This document shows positions 8,335-15,682 of a stretch of 28,306 nt of DNA, one piece after another. The stretch is taken from positions 1 to 28,306 of the forward strand of contig JBEVIU010000015.1 of NCBI GenBank assembly GCA_040510575.1. The letters run 5' to 3'. Every line of letters starts with the position of its first letter. The stretch's first letter is position 1. Position numbers and translations under genes: made by a program. The DNA is from DASUMF01 sp040510575 (lineage in GTDB: Bacteria; Actinomycetota; Acidimicrobiia; IMCC26256; DASPTH01). The notes under the pieces were generated by a model. It saw nothing but the letters and a program-made list of their open reading frames with translations, was not told the DNA's origin and ran no database searches.

Positions 8335-9867
8335 TCAGGTGCAGCGGGTGTCGGGCGCCGGGAGGGTCGCGTCGACGAGGTAGCTGGTGACGGCTGCGTC
8401 GATGCAGTCGCTGCGCCCGGTGCCGAACGCGGTGTGGTCGGTGCTCTCGAACGTCAACAGTCCTGCCCCTGCGATGCGCGCGACCACGCCCGCTGCACCC
8501 GAGTACGGCGTGGCCGGGTCGCCGGTGGTGGCGACGACCAGCACGGGTGGCGTGCCCGCCACGCGCACGTCACCGAGCTTGTCGCCCTTGGCTGCCTTCG
8601 GCATACCGACGCAGCCCGAGGTGGCCCAGCTGCCGCCCCAGGGCGGGAGGTCGTTCTGGAAGCGCAGGATGTCGGCGAGCTCGTGCGCGGCAGAGCGGGG
8701 CGCGCGGTCGGGACGGTCGACGCAGTTGATGGTCAGGAACGCCTCGTACAACGAGTCCCACGTTCCGTCGGGATGACGGCCGACGAAGTCGTCGGCGCGC
8801 TCGAGCAAGCCCGAGCCGTCGCCGTCGCGAGCCGCGAGGTCGAGTGCGTCGGCGAGGGTCGGCCACCAGCGCTCGTCGTACATCGAGCCGATCACCGCGT
8901 TCGCCATGGTCGCCTCGGTCACCGTCCCTGAGCGGGTGACGTCGTCGAGCGTGTACTCAGCGGCGATGGGGGTGGTCTGCAACGACGCGCGCAGGGATTC
9001 GAAGGCTTCGCGGGGCGGCGCCACACTCCGCAACGCGCACGACTGGTCCTGCTCACACCAGTCGAGAAACGCGTCGAACGCCTGCTTGAAGCCGGCGGCC
9101 TGCGCGTACGCGTACTCGAGCGACGGCTGCCAGTAGTCGGGTGGTCCGTCGAGCACCATCGTGCGCACTGCGCCGGGGAACATCTGCGCGTAGGTCATGC
9201 CGAGGACCACGCCGTAGGAGAACCCGAGGTAGTTCAGCTGCTGCTCGCCGAGCGCGATGCGGATCGCCTCGAGATCCCGCGCGCTGTTGCGGGTGCCGAC
9301 CTGGCCTGCGTAGGCGCCCATCCGCTGCGTGCACCCGCGCGCGAACGCGGCGGAGTAGTCGCGTGCGACCGTGAGCTCGGCGGCGGTGTCGGGCACGATC
9401 GGTGTGTCGGTGTCGAGGAACGCGTCGTCGACGCAGTCGACGGGCCGTGAGTGCCCGGTGCCGCGTGGATCCCACGTGACGATGTCGAAGCGCGCCAGCA
9501 CCGTGTCGGGAAAGCGATTGATCAGCTGCGGCAGGTAGTCGACCCCGCCTTGACCGGGCCCGCCGGGATTCACCGCGAGCACGCCGATCCGCTCGTCGGG
9601 AGACGTGGCCGCATGACGGGCCACTGCGAGGGGCACCTGATCGCTGCCGCCGGTCGTCCAGTCGACGGGCACATTGAGCGTGCCGCACTCCCAGGTGTCG
9701 TGGCACGGCACCCAGGCGATCGTCGGATCGAAGGTGGCCATCGCGGGCCAGACCTTCGTGGTCGACTTCGCCGCCACCGCTGTGCCGGTCGACGTCGCGA
9801 GCGTCACGACGACGAGGACGACGAGCGCGAGCTGGAAAAGTGACGCGCGCCGAAGTGGCCGCTCCAT
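8335..9867 (-). CDS. Secreted TAP-family alpha/beta-hydrolase, tripeptidyl-aminopeptidase-like
   Basis: The 510-residue protein has an N-terminal signal segment (basic MERPLRR, then a hydrophobic stretch to about residue 34), so it is exported or membrane-bound. It is an alpha/beta hydrolase with NPGGPGQGG (oxyanion region), DIVTWDPRGTGHS, nucleophile Ser217 in GFSYG, Asp450 in TTGDPATPY and His478 in DHTAFG. This architecture matches the Streptomyces tripeptidyl aminopeptidase and SlpD/SlpE family, which removes peptides from the N-termini of secreted substrates. The ATG overlaps the glpD stop (TGATG), so it is coupled to glpD. A TTG six bases upstream is a less likely start. The substrate is unknown. 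Confidence 0.88.
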   Translation of the reverse strand: MERPLRRASLFQLALVVLVVVTLATSTGTAVAAKSTTKVWPAMATFDPTIAWVPCHDTWECGTLNVPVDWTTGGSDQVPLAVARHAATSPDERIGVLAVNPGGPGQGGVDYLPQLINRFPDTVLARFDIVTWDPRGTGHSRPVDCVDDAFLDTDTPIVPDTAAELTVARDYSAAFARGCTQRMGAYAGQVGTRNSARDLEAIRIALGEQQLNYLGFSYGVVLGMTYAQMFPGAVRTMVLDGPPDYWQPSLEYAYAQAAGFKQAFDAFLDWCEQDQSCALRSVAPPREAFESLRASLQTTPIAAEYTLDDVTRSGTVTEATMANAVIGSMYDERWWPTLADALDLAARDGDGSGLLERADDFVGRHPDGTWDSLYEAFLTINCVDRPDRAPRSAAHELADILRFQNDLPPWGGSWATSGCVGMPKAAKGDKLGDVRVAGTPPVLVVATTGDPATPYSGAAGVVARIAGAGLLTFESTDHTAFGTGRSDCIDAAVTSYLVDATLPAPDTRCT

Positions 9868-11492
9868 CAGCAACGGTCCTCCGCCACGAGCCGGGTGAAG
9901 TCACGCACCTGCTGCGCAGCCTCGTCGCCCGACCATCCCAGTTCGGGGCCGAGGAGCGACGCGACGTCCGCGGCCGCCGCGACGGTCGCGGCCCCGTCGA
10001 AGATCCGCGCGCGGGTGCGACGCGCCAGGACGTCGTCGAGCGTGAGGGCCATCTCCTCACGAACGGCGTACACGGCCTCTGCCTTGAGATAGGGAAGACC
10101 GGGCACCAACGGCTCGGCCCACTCGGGCACCTGGGTGGCCAACGCCGTGACGTGCTCTGCTTCCGAGCCGTACCGAGAGGCGAGGTGCTCGACGGTCGAC
10201 GGCGCGCGGTGCGGCGCAGGCGGATCGAGCACCGCGACCGGACGATCGACGCCGTCGGCGCCCAGCAGCGAGAGGTGCTTGGTCCGGCTCGGCGCGTGGG
10301 ACCCGCTCAGCTCCCGTTGCACCACGTCGACGGCGTCCGCTGCCATCCGTCGGTAGGTGGTGAGCTTGCCCCCAGTGACGGTGACGACGCCTGCGTCCGA
10401 CGTGCGTACCGCGTGTCGGCGGGAGAGGTCGGCGGTGCGCGTCCGCATCGAGCCACGAAGCAGCGGCCGCAAGCCGGCCCAGGTCCCGACCACGTCGTGG
10501 GCGCTCGCGTTGACGGTGGTGATCGAGTTGAGCGCGCCGAGCAGGTACTCCACGTCGGCCGCGGTGCAGTGGGGCGTGTCGATGGAGCCGTCGTACGCGG
10601 TGTCGGTCGTGCCCACGTAGGTGCGATCACCCCAGGGGATGACGAACACCGACCGGGTGTCGCCCGGCACCGGGATGATCGCGGCGATGTCGTTGCGGAC
10701 TCGCGACCACGGCAACGTGATGTGCACGCCCTTCGCCGGTTGCATCGACGCAGGGTGCGCGCCCTCGTCGAGCGCGCGCACGTCGTCGGCCCACACACCG
10801 GCCGCGTTCACCACGCTGGCGGTGCGGATCGTGAACTCCTCGTCGTCCGCGGCCACGCGCACACCGACGACGCGCCGCCCGTGGCGCTCGAACCCCGTCA
10901 CCGCGACGCGGTTGGCAACGGCCGCGCCGTGGGCCGCGGCAGTGCGCGCGATCGTGAGTGTGAGCCGCGCGTCGTCGGCCTGCGCGTCGAAGTACACGTA
11001 CCCACCGCGCAACCGGCTGCGATCGAGCGTCGGGATGTGTGCGAGCGCGGCGTCGACCGACACGCGCTGATGGCGCTTCCCGATGCGCAACCCGCCCGCG
11101 AGGTCGTACATCCACAGCGCGCTGCTCACGATCGGCGCAAGTCGCCGCGTGATTCGACCCTCGTCGGCGAGCACCGGCAGGAGAAAGGGCAGGATCGACA
11201 CCAGATGCGGCGCGTTCTCGATGATGCGCTGGCGCTCGGCGAGGTTCTCGTAGACGAGCCGGAACTCGCGCTGGTCGAGGTACCGCAAGCCGCCGTGCAC
11301 GAGTTTCGAGCTCCGGCTACTGGTGCCCGACGCGAAGTCGTCGCGCTCCACGAGCGCGGTGCGCAGCCCTCGCGTGACGGCGTCGAGCGCGACCCCGACA
11401 CCGGTGATCCCGCCACCGACGACGACGACGTCGAAGTCGTCGTGACGCAGTCGATGCAGCGCGGCGGCCCGGTCGAACGAGCGGCTCGGCAC
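9867..11492 (-). CDS. glpD: Aerobic glycerol-3-phosphate dehydrogenase, FAD-dependent
   Basis: This enzyme oxidises sn-glycerol-3-phosphate to dihydroxyacetone phosphate and passes electrons to the quinone pool at the inner membrane face. The 541 residues include the FAD-binding VVVVGGGITGVG near residue 25, ERDDFASGTSSRSSKLVHGGLRYL split over two conserved turns, VNAAGVWAD, IPWGDRTYVGTTDT and GGKLTTYRRMA. A C-terminal domain follows with YAVREEMALTLDDVLARRTR. It starts with GTG seven bases after a TAGCGT hexamer, as expected for a leaderless mRNA. No glycerol kinase or facilitator lies nearby. It is followed by a coupled secreted peptidase. Confidence 0.95.
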   Translation of the reverse strand: MPSRSFDRAAALHRLRHDDFDVVVVGGGITGVGVALDAVTRGLRTALVERDDFASGTSSRSSKLVHGGLRYLDQREFRLVYENLAERQRIIENAPHLVSILPFLLPVLADEGRITRRLAPIVSSALWMYDLAGGLRIGKRHQRVSVDAALAHIPTLDRSRLRGGYVYFDAQADDARLTLTIARTAAAHGAAVANRVAVTGFERHGRRVVGVRVAADDEEFTIRTASVVNAAGVWADDVRALDEGAHPASMQPAKGVHITLPWSRVRNDIAAIIPVPGDTRSVFVIPWGDRTYVGTTDTAYDGSIDTPHCTAADVEYLLGALNSITTVNASAHDVVGTWAGLRPLLRGSMRTRTADLSRRHAVRTSDAGVVTVTGGKLTTYRRMAADAVDVVQRELSGSHAPSRTKHLSLLGADGVDRPVAVLDPPAPHRAPSTVEHLASRYGSEAEHVTALATQVPEWAEPLVPGLPYLKAEAVYAVREEMALTLDDVLARRTRARIFDGAATVAAAADVASLLGPELGWSGDEAAQQVRDFTRLVAEDRC

Positions 11493-11499
11493 TCAGAGC

Positions 11500-11505
11500 A
11501 CGCTA
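11500..11505 (-). promoter_or_regulatory. Predicted -10 element for leaderless glpD (TAGCGT on the minus strand)
   Basis: On the minus strand TAGCGT is followed by seven bases and then the GTG start of glpD. No ribosome site is present before that GTG. The promoter sits in the 91-nt gap downstream of the heme membrane protein gene, so glpD can be transcribed on its own. Confidence 0.5.
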
Positions 11506-11564
11506 CCGGCCCCGCGCCGGTTCGCTCGCGCGGCGACGGGCGTGTCGACGAGCGCCGACGCGCC

Positions 11565-11596
11565 GATCCCTACGCGCGGATCCCTACGCGCGGATC
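11565..11596. repeat. 14-bp tandem duplication at the stop codon of the heme membrane protein gene
   Basis: GATCCCTACGCGCG occurs twice in direct succession (11565-11578 and 11579-11592), followed by a further GATC. The copy nearer the gene encodes the last two codons and the TAG stop on the minus strand. The other copy is untranslated. It looks like a recent slippage duplication. Confidence 0.9.
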
Positions 11597-12165
11597 TTGG
11601 TGCCGGCGTCGGTGAACACGCGGCGGGGCCGCGGTGCAGAGCGCCACGTGAGCAGCAGCGTGCATCCGAAGACGGTCACCATTCCACCCACGATCGCAGC
11701 AGCTTCGGGGACCACCGCCGTGCTGTCGGTGCCTGCGGTCAGGAGGTGGATGGTGGTGACGCCGAGGAGCACGTAGCTGAGAAGGTGGATCCCCCGCCAG
11801 GTGCGCGGCCGGATGCGCTTGCGCACGAGCGACGAGACCTCGATCGCCACGACGAGGTACATGCCGACGATGCCCCACGCGACCGCGACCGGGTGCCACG
11901 AAGTCGCGAACGGCACGAGCACGTCCGCAAGGCCGAACGGCACGAAGCTGTCCGCGACCAGTGCCAGCACGTGCACGGCGGTGAATGTCACCGCGAGGGC
12001 ACTGAGCCAGCGATGCAGCGAGAGCGTCCAGGCCGACGTCGGTCGGAAGCCGAGCACGTGCACGCGGAGCGCGAGCAGGAGTCCCCAGGTGCACGACGCG
12101 ACCACGAGCCCCCATGCGACGAGCCCACCCGCGCGGGCGACGTACCACCAGAAGTGCTCGCTCAT
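11584..12165 (-). CDS. Ferric-reductase-like heme b transmembrane protein
   Basis: The 193-residue protein has about five to six hydrophobic helices and the heme-binding histidine pattern of ferric reductase-like transmembrane domains. One helix has LHRWLSALAVTFTAVH (two His 14 apart) and a later one has IHLLSYVLLGVTTIHLL (two His 13 apart), enough for two b-type hemes stacked across the membrane. It lacks the FAD/NAD(P)H-binding domain of full ferric reductases, so electrons must come from another protein or from quinol. The ATG overlaps the stop of the small anchored protein upstream (TGATG) behind a GGAAG site. Electron transfer across the membrane is a family-based inference; the acceptor is unknown. 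Confidence 0.8.
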   Translation of the reverse strand: MSEHFWWYVARAGGLVAWGLVVASCTWGLLLALRVHVLGFRPTSAWTLSLHRWLSALAVTFTAVHVLALVADSFVPFGLADVLVPFATSWHPVAVAWGIVGMYLVVAIEVSSLVRKRIRPRTWRGIHLLSYVLLGVTTIHLLTAGTDSTAVVPEAAAIVGGMVTVFGCTLLLTWRSAPRPRRVFTDAGTKIRA

Positions 12166-12446
12166 CAGCTTCCGCCGGTGCGAGCGTCAGACGGCGTGAG
12201 CTGTTGCGTGGGTAGCCCGGGCGTCGCGGTGCTCGCGTTGTCGTCGTCGTCGTAGGTGGTGCTCGCACCCGCCGATGTCGACGCGCCGCTCGACCCGCTC
12301 GAGCCGTTGGCCGACGCGCTGGGCGTCGCGACCACGGTGTGATCGGTGGCAGCCATCCAGCCGCCGAGGCCCCCGACCGCGCCCACGGCGGCGGCCGCGA
12401 CGATCATCCGACCGCGTGTGCCGAGGTCACGTCGCCGCGGTGTCAT
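12165..12446 (-). CDS. Small membrane-anchored Ser/Thr/Asp-rich extracytoplasmic protein
   Basis: The 93 residues comprise a basic N-terminus (MTPRRRDLGTRGR), one hydrophobic helix (about 14-33) and a low-complexity tail rich in Ser, Gly, Ala and Thr with a DDDDN cluster. The topology is most likely N-in with the tail outside. No enzymatic motif or cysteine is visible. The gene is translationally coupled (TGATG) to the heme membrane protein, so the two probably work together. The tail could be a spacer or a partner surface. The start is the first ATG; a GAGGAGG lies about 14 bases upstream, a rather long spacing. Confidence 0.65.
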   Translation of the reverse strand: MTPRRRDLGTRGRMIVAAAAVGAVGGLGGWMAATDHTVVATPSASANGSSGSSGASTSAGASTTYDDDDNASTATPGLPTQQLTPSDARTGGS

Positions 12447-12497
12447 GGCGCGAGTGTGCGCCTCCTCGCATGAGGTGAAGCTGAGAAGTGCTGAGGG

Positions 12498-12839
12498 TCA
12501 GGCCACGACCCCGTCGGCGCCGGCGTCGGTGACGACGTCGAACCCGTAGGCCTGCCATGCCTGCATCCCCCCGATGGTGTTCACCACGTCGTAGCCCTCG
12601 GCCGCGAGCAGCGCCGCGACTGCACGCGAGCGGCTTCCGCTGCGGCAGATCGCGACCACCAGGCGGTCCTTGGGGAGCTCGGCGAGCCGCTCCTGCACCT
12701 CGCGCATCGGGACGTGGACCGCTCCCGGCGCGTGCCCCTCGATCCATTCCTCGGGCTCACGCACGTCGAGGAGCATCGCCCCGGCCGCCACGGCCTCCTG
12801 GGCGTCGTCGGCCTCGATCTCGATGACGTCCTCGGTCAT
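12498..12839 (-). CDS. Single-domain rhodanese (sulfurtransferase)
   Basis: This 113-residue rhodanese-like protein resembles GlpE/PspE-type single domains, which transfer sulfane sulfur from thiosulfate or persulfides to acceptors. Family features are LLDVREPEEW, GHAPGAVHVP, the active-site loop Cys65-Arg-Ser-Gly-Ser-Arg and GGMQAW. The six-residue loop starting at Cys65 is the size typical of sulfur rather than arsenate or phosphate substrates. It has no signal peptide, so it is cytosolic. The ATG follows an AGGAG site. It is the first gene of the minus-strand run that continues with the small anchored protein 51 nt downstream. Confidence 0.9.
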   Translation of the reverse strand: MTEDVIEIEADDAQEAVAAGAMLLDVREPEEWIEGHAPGAVHVPMREVQERLAELPKDRLVVAICRSGSRSRAVAALLAAEGYDVVNTIGGMQAWQAYGFDVVTDAGADGVVA

Positions 12840-13018
12840 GAATCGCTCCTGCGGGCGTGGTGGCGTGCCGAAAGAAGATGGGAAGAGTGCTGGAGGGGAA
12901 GTAGGAGCACGGTAACCGCTTGACGAATGCGACGGGCCGGCAACCCGTTGCCAGGAAAGGGCCTGGACGATCGTGAGCCTTCTCTTGGAGAACCCTTTGC
13001 TTGACGGTCCAGCCCGAC

Positions 13019-13034
13019 TGTGACAGGTTTCACG
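13019..13034. promoter_or_regulatory. CRP/FNR-family operator-like palindrome
   Basis: TGTGACAGGTTTCACG matches the CRP/GlxR consensus TGTGA-N6-TCACA at nine of ten defined positions. It sits about 31 bp before the start point implied by the TATACT hexamer. A bound regulator could therefore activate or block the promoter of the surface-protein/diguanylate-cyclase pair. The regulator itself is not in the window. Confidence 0.6.
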
Positions 13035-13045
13035 TTGAGTAGCCG

Positions 13046-13051
13046 TATACT
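13046..13051 (+). promoter_or_regulatory. Likely -10 element (TATACT) for the surface-protein/GGDEF operon
   Basis: TATACT is close to the TATAAT consensus and is rare in this GC-rich sequence. The implied start near 13058 gives a leader of about 58 nt that includes the GGAGG site. No clear -35 stands at 16-18 nt, which fits activator-dependent transcription from the adjacent palindrome. Confidence 0.5.
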
Positions 13052-13115
13052 CGCTCTGAGTGAGGCCCCCACCTCGCCCCGGAGTTTCCTCGAAAAATCG
13101 ACCCCCCGGAGGAAC

Positions 13116-14087
13116 ATGAAGCCTCGGCGTGCGACCTCACTGGTCCTCGGCCTGGCGATCGCCGGGGCGCTGCTCACCCTCGGCAGTGTCGCCTCGGCGT
13201 CGGCGACCGACGTGGCCACGACGACTGCCACAGAGGGCGCTCAGACCGCCGCGCAGCGCGGTGCCGTCGAGCAGGGCGACAACGCGCCCGCGACCGGCGA
13301 CGGGGGCTCCCACGCCGGCTCGCACGAGGGCTCGTGGCGGGACGAGCACGGGCACCACGACGCCGCGCCGAATGACGGTGTACCGAATGATGATGCGCCG
13401 ACTGATGGTGTGCCGAGTGACGGTGTGCAGGACGGCACCGCCACGGATGGAGTCGACGGCCACGAGAGCGACGCCTGTGACGTGGACGAGGCTCCGGTTC
13501 CCGGCGGCACCAGCACCGACGGCAACGGCGGTCAGACCGATGGTCAGATCGATGGTCAGACCGGTGGGCAGACCGGTGGGCAGACCGGTGGTGAGGTCGG
13601 CGAGGCGTCCGTCCCTCCGCCCGTGTCGTCGCCGAACTCTCCCGCTTCGCCGTCGACGAGCGGCTCTGTTCTCGGGTCGGCTGCGACCGCCCCCGCGACT
13701 GCGACATCGGCTTTCGAGCCGGCTGTCGCAGGCTTGGCCGCAGCCGACCCGGGTGCTTTCGACGCTGCGTCGAACACCGGCCAGGTGTTCGACGCCGGCC
13801 TCGCCACCGACGACACGCCGGCCACCGCAACCGACCTCGACCGGGCTGAGGCTCCGGCAGCGTCGGACACGGGGCTGCTGCCCGGCTGGTTCGACGGTGC
13901 GCTGGCCCAGAGCGCGCCGAGTGCCACTGCGTCACCCCTCGTGGCACGAGCGCCCGCGTCGCTTGCGGCGGTGGCCGCGCTGGTGCTCGCGGTGATGCTC
14001 TTCCTCGTCTTCCATCGGACCGCCGATGGCCGTGACACGCGGCTCGCCGAGGCACACGACATCGACGACGTCGCGCGGTTCCGATGA
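13116..14087 (+). CDS. Repeat-rich secreted protein with C-terminal membrane anchor
   Basis: The 323-residue protein has a Sec signal peptide (MKPRR, hydrophobic core, cleavage near ASA at about 34-36). A long low-complexity extracytoplasmic region follows, rich in Asp, Gly, Thr, Ser, Ala and Pro. One transmembrane helix (about 287-306) and a short charged cytoplasmic tail (about 307-323) close it. The extracellular part holds two tandem repeat tracts: PNDGV-type pentapeptides and GQTG-type tetrapeptides. There is no LPxTG motif and only one mature cysteine. The ATG is chosen for the strong GGAGG six bases upstream and the signal peptide it creates. The stop overlaps the start of the diguanylate cyclase gene (ATGA). 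Its role may be surface sensing, adhesion or a stalk; no enzymatic domain is seen. Confidence 0.75.
   Translation: MKPRRATSLVLGLAIAGALLTLGSVASASATDVATTTATEGAQTAAQRGAVEQGDNAPATGDGGSHAGSHEGSWRDEHGHHDAAPNDGVPNDDAPTDGVPSDGVQDGTATDGVDGHESDACDVDEAPVPGGTSTDGNGGQTDGQIDGQTGGQTGGQTGGEVGEASVPPPVSSPNSPASPSTSGSVLGSAATAPATATSAFEPAVAGLAAADPGAFDAASNTGQVFDAGLATDDTPATATDLDRAEAPAASDTGLLPGWFDGALAQSAPSATASPLVARAPASLAAVAALVLAVMLFLVFHRTADGRDTRLAEAHDIDDVARFR
13368..13427 (+). repeat. Four 15-bp in-frame repeats (PNDGV type)
   Basis: Units at 13368-13382, 13383-13397, 13398-13412 and 13413-13427 encode PNDGV, PNDDA, PTDGV and PSDGV. They follow a His-rich segment of the surface protein. Such tracts can vary in copy number between strains. 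Confidence 0.85.
13530..13589 (+). repeat. Five 12-bp in-frame repeats (GQTG type)
   Basis: Units of 12 bp starting at 13530 encode GQTD, GQID and then GQTG three times. The last two units are identical at the DNA level (GGGCAGACCGGT), which suggests recent expansion. Confidence 0.88.
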
Positions 14088-15652
14088 CGCCCAGAGCACC
14101 GACCCGCGACGCGACCCCGGTCGCGAACCGGTTGTTGGTGCTCCAGCTCGTCCGCACGCTCGGCGCGTTCGCGGTGCTCGCCATCACGGCCATCGTCGGC
14201 GATCTCGACGCCGCGCTCGCCGCCGGTGTGTTCGTGTACGGCGTCCTCGTCGCTGCAAGTGAGGTGTACCGGCGTCGCTTCCCCGCGCACATCGGGGGCT
14301 TCGTCTCGTCGGCGGTGCTCCTCGACGGTGCCGCACTGGCGGCCGTCGTCTCGGTCACCGGCGGGTACCGCAGCCCGCTGCTCTTCCTGGTCTTCCTCGA
14401 CGTCCTGGCCGTCACGTTGCTCGTGTCGTACCGCGCCGGGCTCAAGCTGGCGACATGGTGCGCCCTGTTGCTCCTGTTGGCGCACGCCGCCGCCGACGCC
14501 GGCATCATCGGGTTGCAGACGCTCGTGAGCGATCGCGTCGCGGTGATCAGCGCCGCCACGTTCCTGTTGTTCGCGTGCTGCGCCGCCATGTTCTCGTCGG
14601 TGAACGAGCGCTCGCTCCGTCACAGCCGCGGGCAGCTCGCGCTCCTCGTCCAGCTCGGTGCTGAGCTGGAGCGCGCGCGCCACGCCGAAGACGTGATGGG
14701 CGTGCTGGTTCGCCACACGTGCTCGCGGCTCGGGTTCGTGCGCGTCGGCGTGCTCGTACGCCGCGACGGGTCGTGGTACGGCATCGTCGACGACGGCCGG
14801 GTCGAGGCGCTCGTCACGCTGCCCGATCGACCCGCCCCGGTGATGTGGGACTGCTGGTCGAGCTCGACCCCGGTCCTCCTGCGCACCCTCGACGATCCGT
14901 TGCTCGCAGCTGTGCTCCCTGACGCCACCAACGTGCTCGTCGCACCGATCGCCGCCGACGACGAGCCGATCGGTGTGGTGGTCGCCGAGTGGGGCGGCGA
15001 CGAGTCGGCGCGCATCCCCACGCTCACCGTGCAGGGGCTCGCGCAGGCGGCGATGCACACCGCGCTCGCGTTGCGCAACGCCGAATTGCTCATCGAGGTG
15101 GAGCGGTTGGCCACCCGAGACTCCCTCACGGGGATCGCGAACCGTCGCCTGTTCGACGAGTCACTGTCTCGGGAGACGGCCCGCTCGCAGCGCCTCGGCG
15201 AGCCGTTGAGCCTCATCGTGTTCGACGTCGACCACTTCAAGCAGATCAACGACACGTTTGGTCACCCGACCGGCGACGCCGTGCTGCGTCATGTCGCCGA
15301 AGCGCTCGTCGCAACCACGAAGGGGTTCGACGTGGCGGCTCGGTTCGGCGGCGACGAGTTCGTGCTGCTGCTTCCCGGGTGTAGCCGTACCGACGCGATC
15401 GGCGTGGCCGACCGTGTCCGCGCCGAGATCGTGCGGCGCGCCACCACCGCGGCGGTCACGATCAGCGCAGGCGTCGCCACGTTGCCCGACAACGCGGCCG
15501 ACGGTGAGCGGCTCGTGTCGGCCGCCGACGCCGCGCTGTACGAGGCGAAGCGCCAAGGCCGCGACCGTGCGTACGCTTCTGCTCGTGCCGCCGAGAGCGC
15601 CGCACCGGGCACGGTGCGCTGGGGCGGCGCACCGCTTGCCCGGGGGGCCTGA
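14084..15652 (+). CDS. Membrane-bound GAF-GGDEF diguanylate cyclase
   Basis: This enzyme is predicted to make cyclic di-GMP from two GTP at the membrane. The 522 residues comprise about five to six membrane helices (roughly 18-170), a GAF-like sensory domain (about 180-340) and a GGDEF domain (about 350-505). The catalytic domain has the DSLTGIANRRLFDE entry, FDVDHFKQINDTFGH and an intact GGDEF at 422-426. The product-inhibition I-site five residues before it reads Lys413-Gly-Phe-Asp416 in place of RxxD, so feedback inhibition may be weakened. No EAL or HD-GYP domain is present. The start overlaps the stop of the repeat-rich surface protein by ATGA, so the two are made together. Confidence 0.92.
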   Translation: MTPRAPTRDATPVANRLLVLQLVRTLGAFAVLAITAIVGDLDAALAAGVFVYGVLVAASEVYRRRFPAHIGGFVSSAVLLDGAALAAVVSVTGGYRSPLLFLVFLDVLAVTLLVSYRAGLKLATWCALLLLLAHAAADAGIIGLQTLVSDRVAVISAATFLLFACCAAMFSSVNERSLRHSRGQLALLVQLGAELERARHAEDVMGVLVRHTCSRLGFVRVGVLVRRDGSWYGIVDDGRVEALVTLPDRPAPVMWDCWSSSTPVLLRTLDDPLLAAVLPDATNVLVAPIAADDEPIGVVVAEWGGDESARIPTLTVQGLAQAAMHTALALRNAELLIEVERLATRDSLTGIANRRLFDESLSRETARSQRLGEPLSLIVFDVDHFKQINDTFGHPTGDAVLRHVAEALVATTKGFDVAARFGGDEFVLLLPGCSRTDAIGVADRVRAEIVRRATTAAVTISAGVATLPDNAADGERLVSAADAALYEAKRQGRDRAYASARAAESAAPGTVRWGGAPLARGA

Positions 15653-15682
15653 CACGCAACCCGCCGGCCGGGCGCGCCGCGG

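Larger units (their letters stand above)
12840..13115. other. Divergent intergenic region with hairpins and regulatory signals
   Basis: This 276-nt gap separates the rhodanese gene (minus) from the surface-protein gene (plus). Near the rhodanese it holds only that gene's ribosome site. Its middle has closely spaced small hairpins: ACGGG/CCCGT (12932-12936 with 12944-12948), CCAGG/CCTGG (12951-12955 with 12962-12966) and TTCTC/GAGAA (12980-12984 with 12988-12992). TTGACG occurs at 13001-13006, a CRP-like palindrome at 13019-13034 and a TATACT hexamer at 13046-13051. A GGAGG ribosome site stands at 13108-13112. I could not match the hairpins to a known riboswitch. Confidence 0.5.

Noticed and set aside
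9840..11615. A long plus-strand frame opposite glpD
   Set aside because: Composition is shadow-like (Arg/His/Gly/Val), there is no domain, and glpD motifs on the other strand are complete.
12932..13045. SAM-I/SAM-IV riboswitch
   Set aside because: Only the GCCGGCAACC-like core and a GTTGAGTAGCC string are shared. The GGTGC-containing strand, the K-turn and pairing of the outer stem could not be found by eye.
13368..13589. CRISPR array
   Set aside because: The repeats are 12-15 bp, directly adjacent, in frame within a protein gene, and lack spacers.
15653..15682. Terminator between the convergent GGDEF and acyl-CoA synthetase genes
   Set aside because: Only a short GC palindrome (CCGGCCGG) is present, with no T-tract. 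It is common in this sequence.
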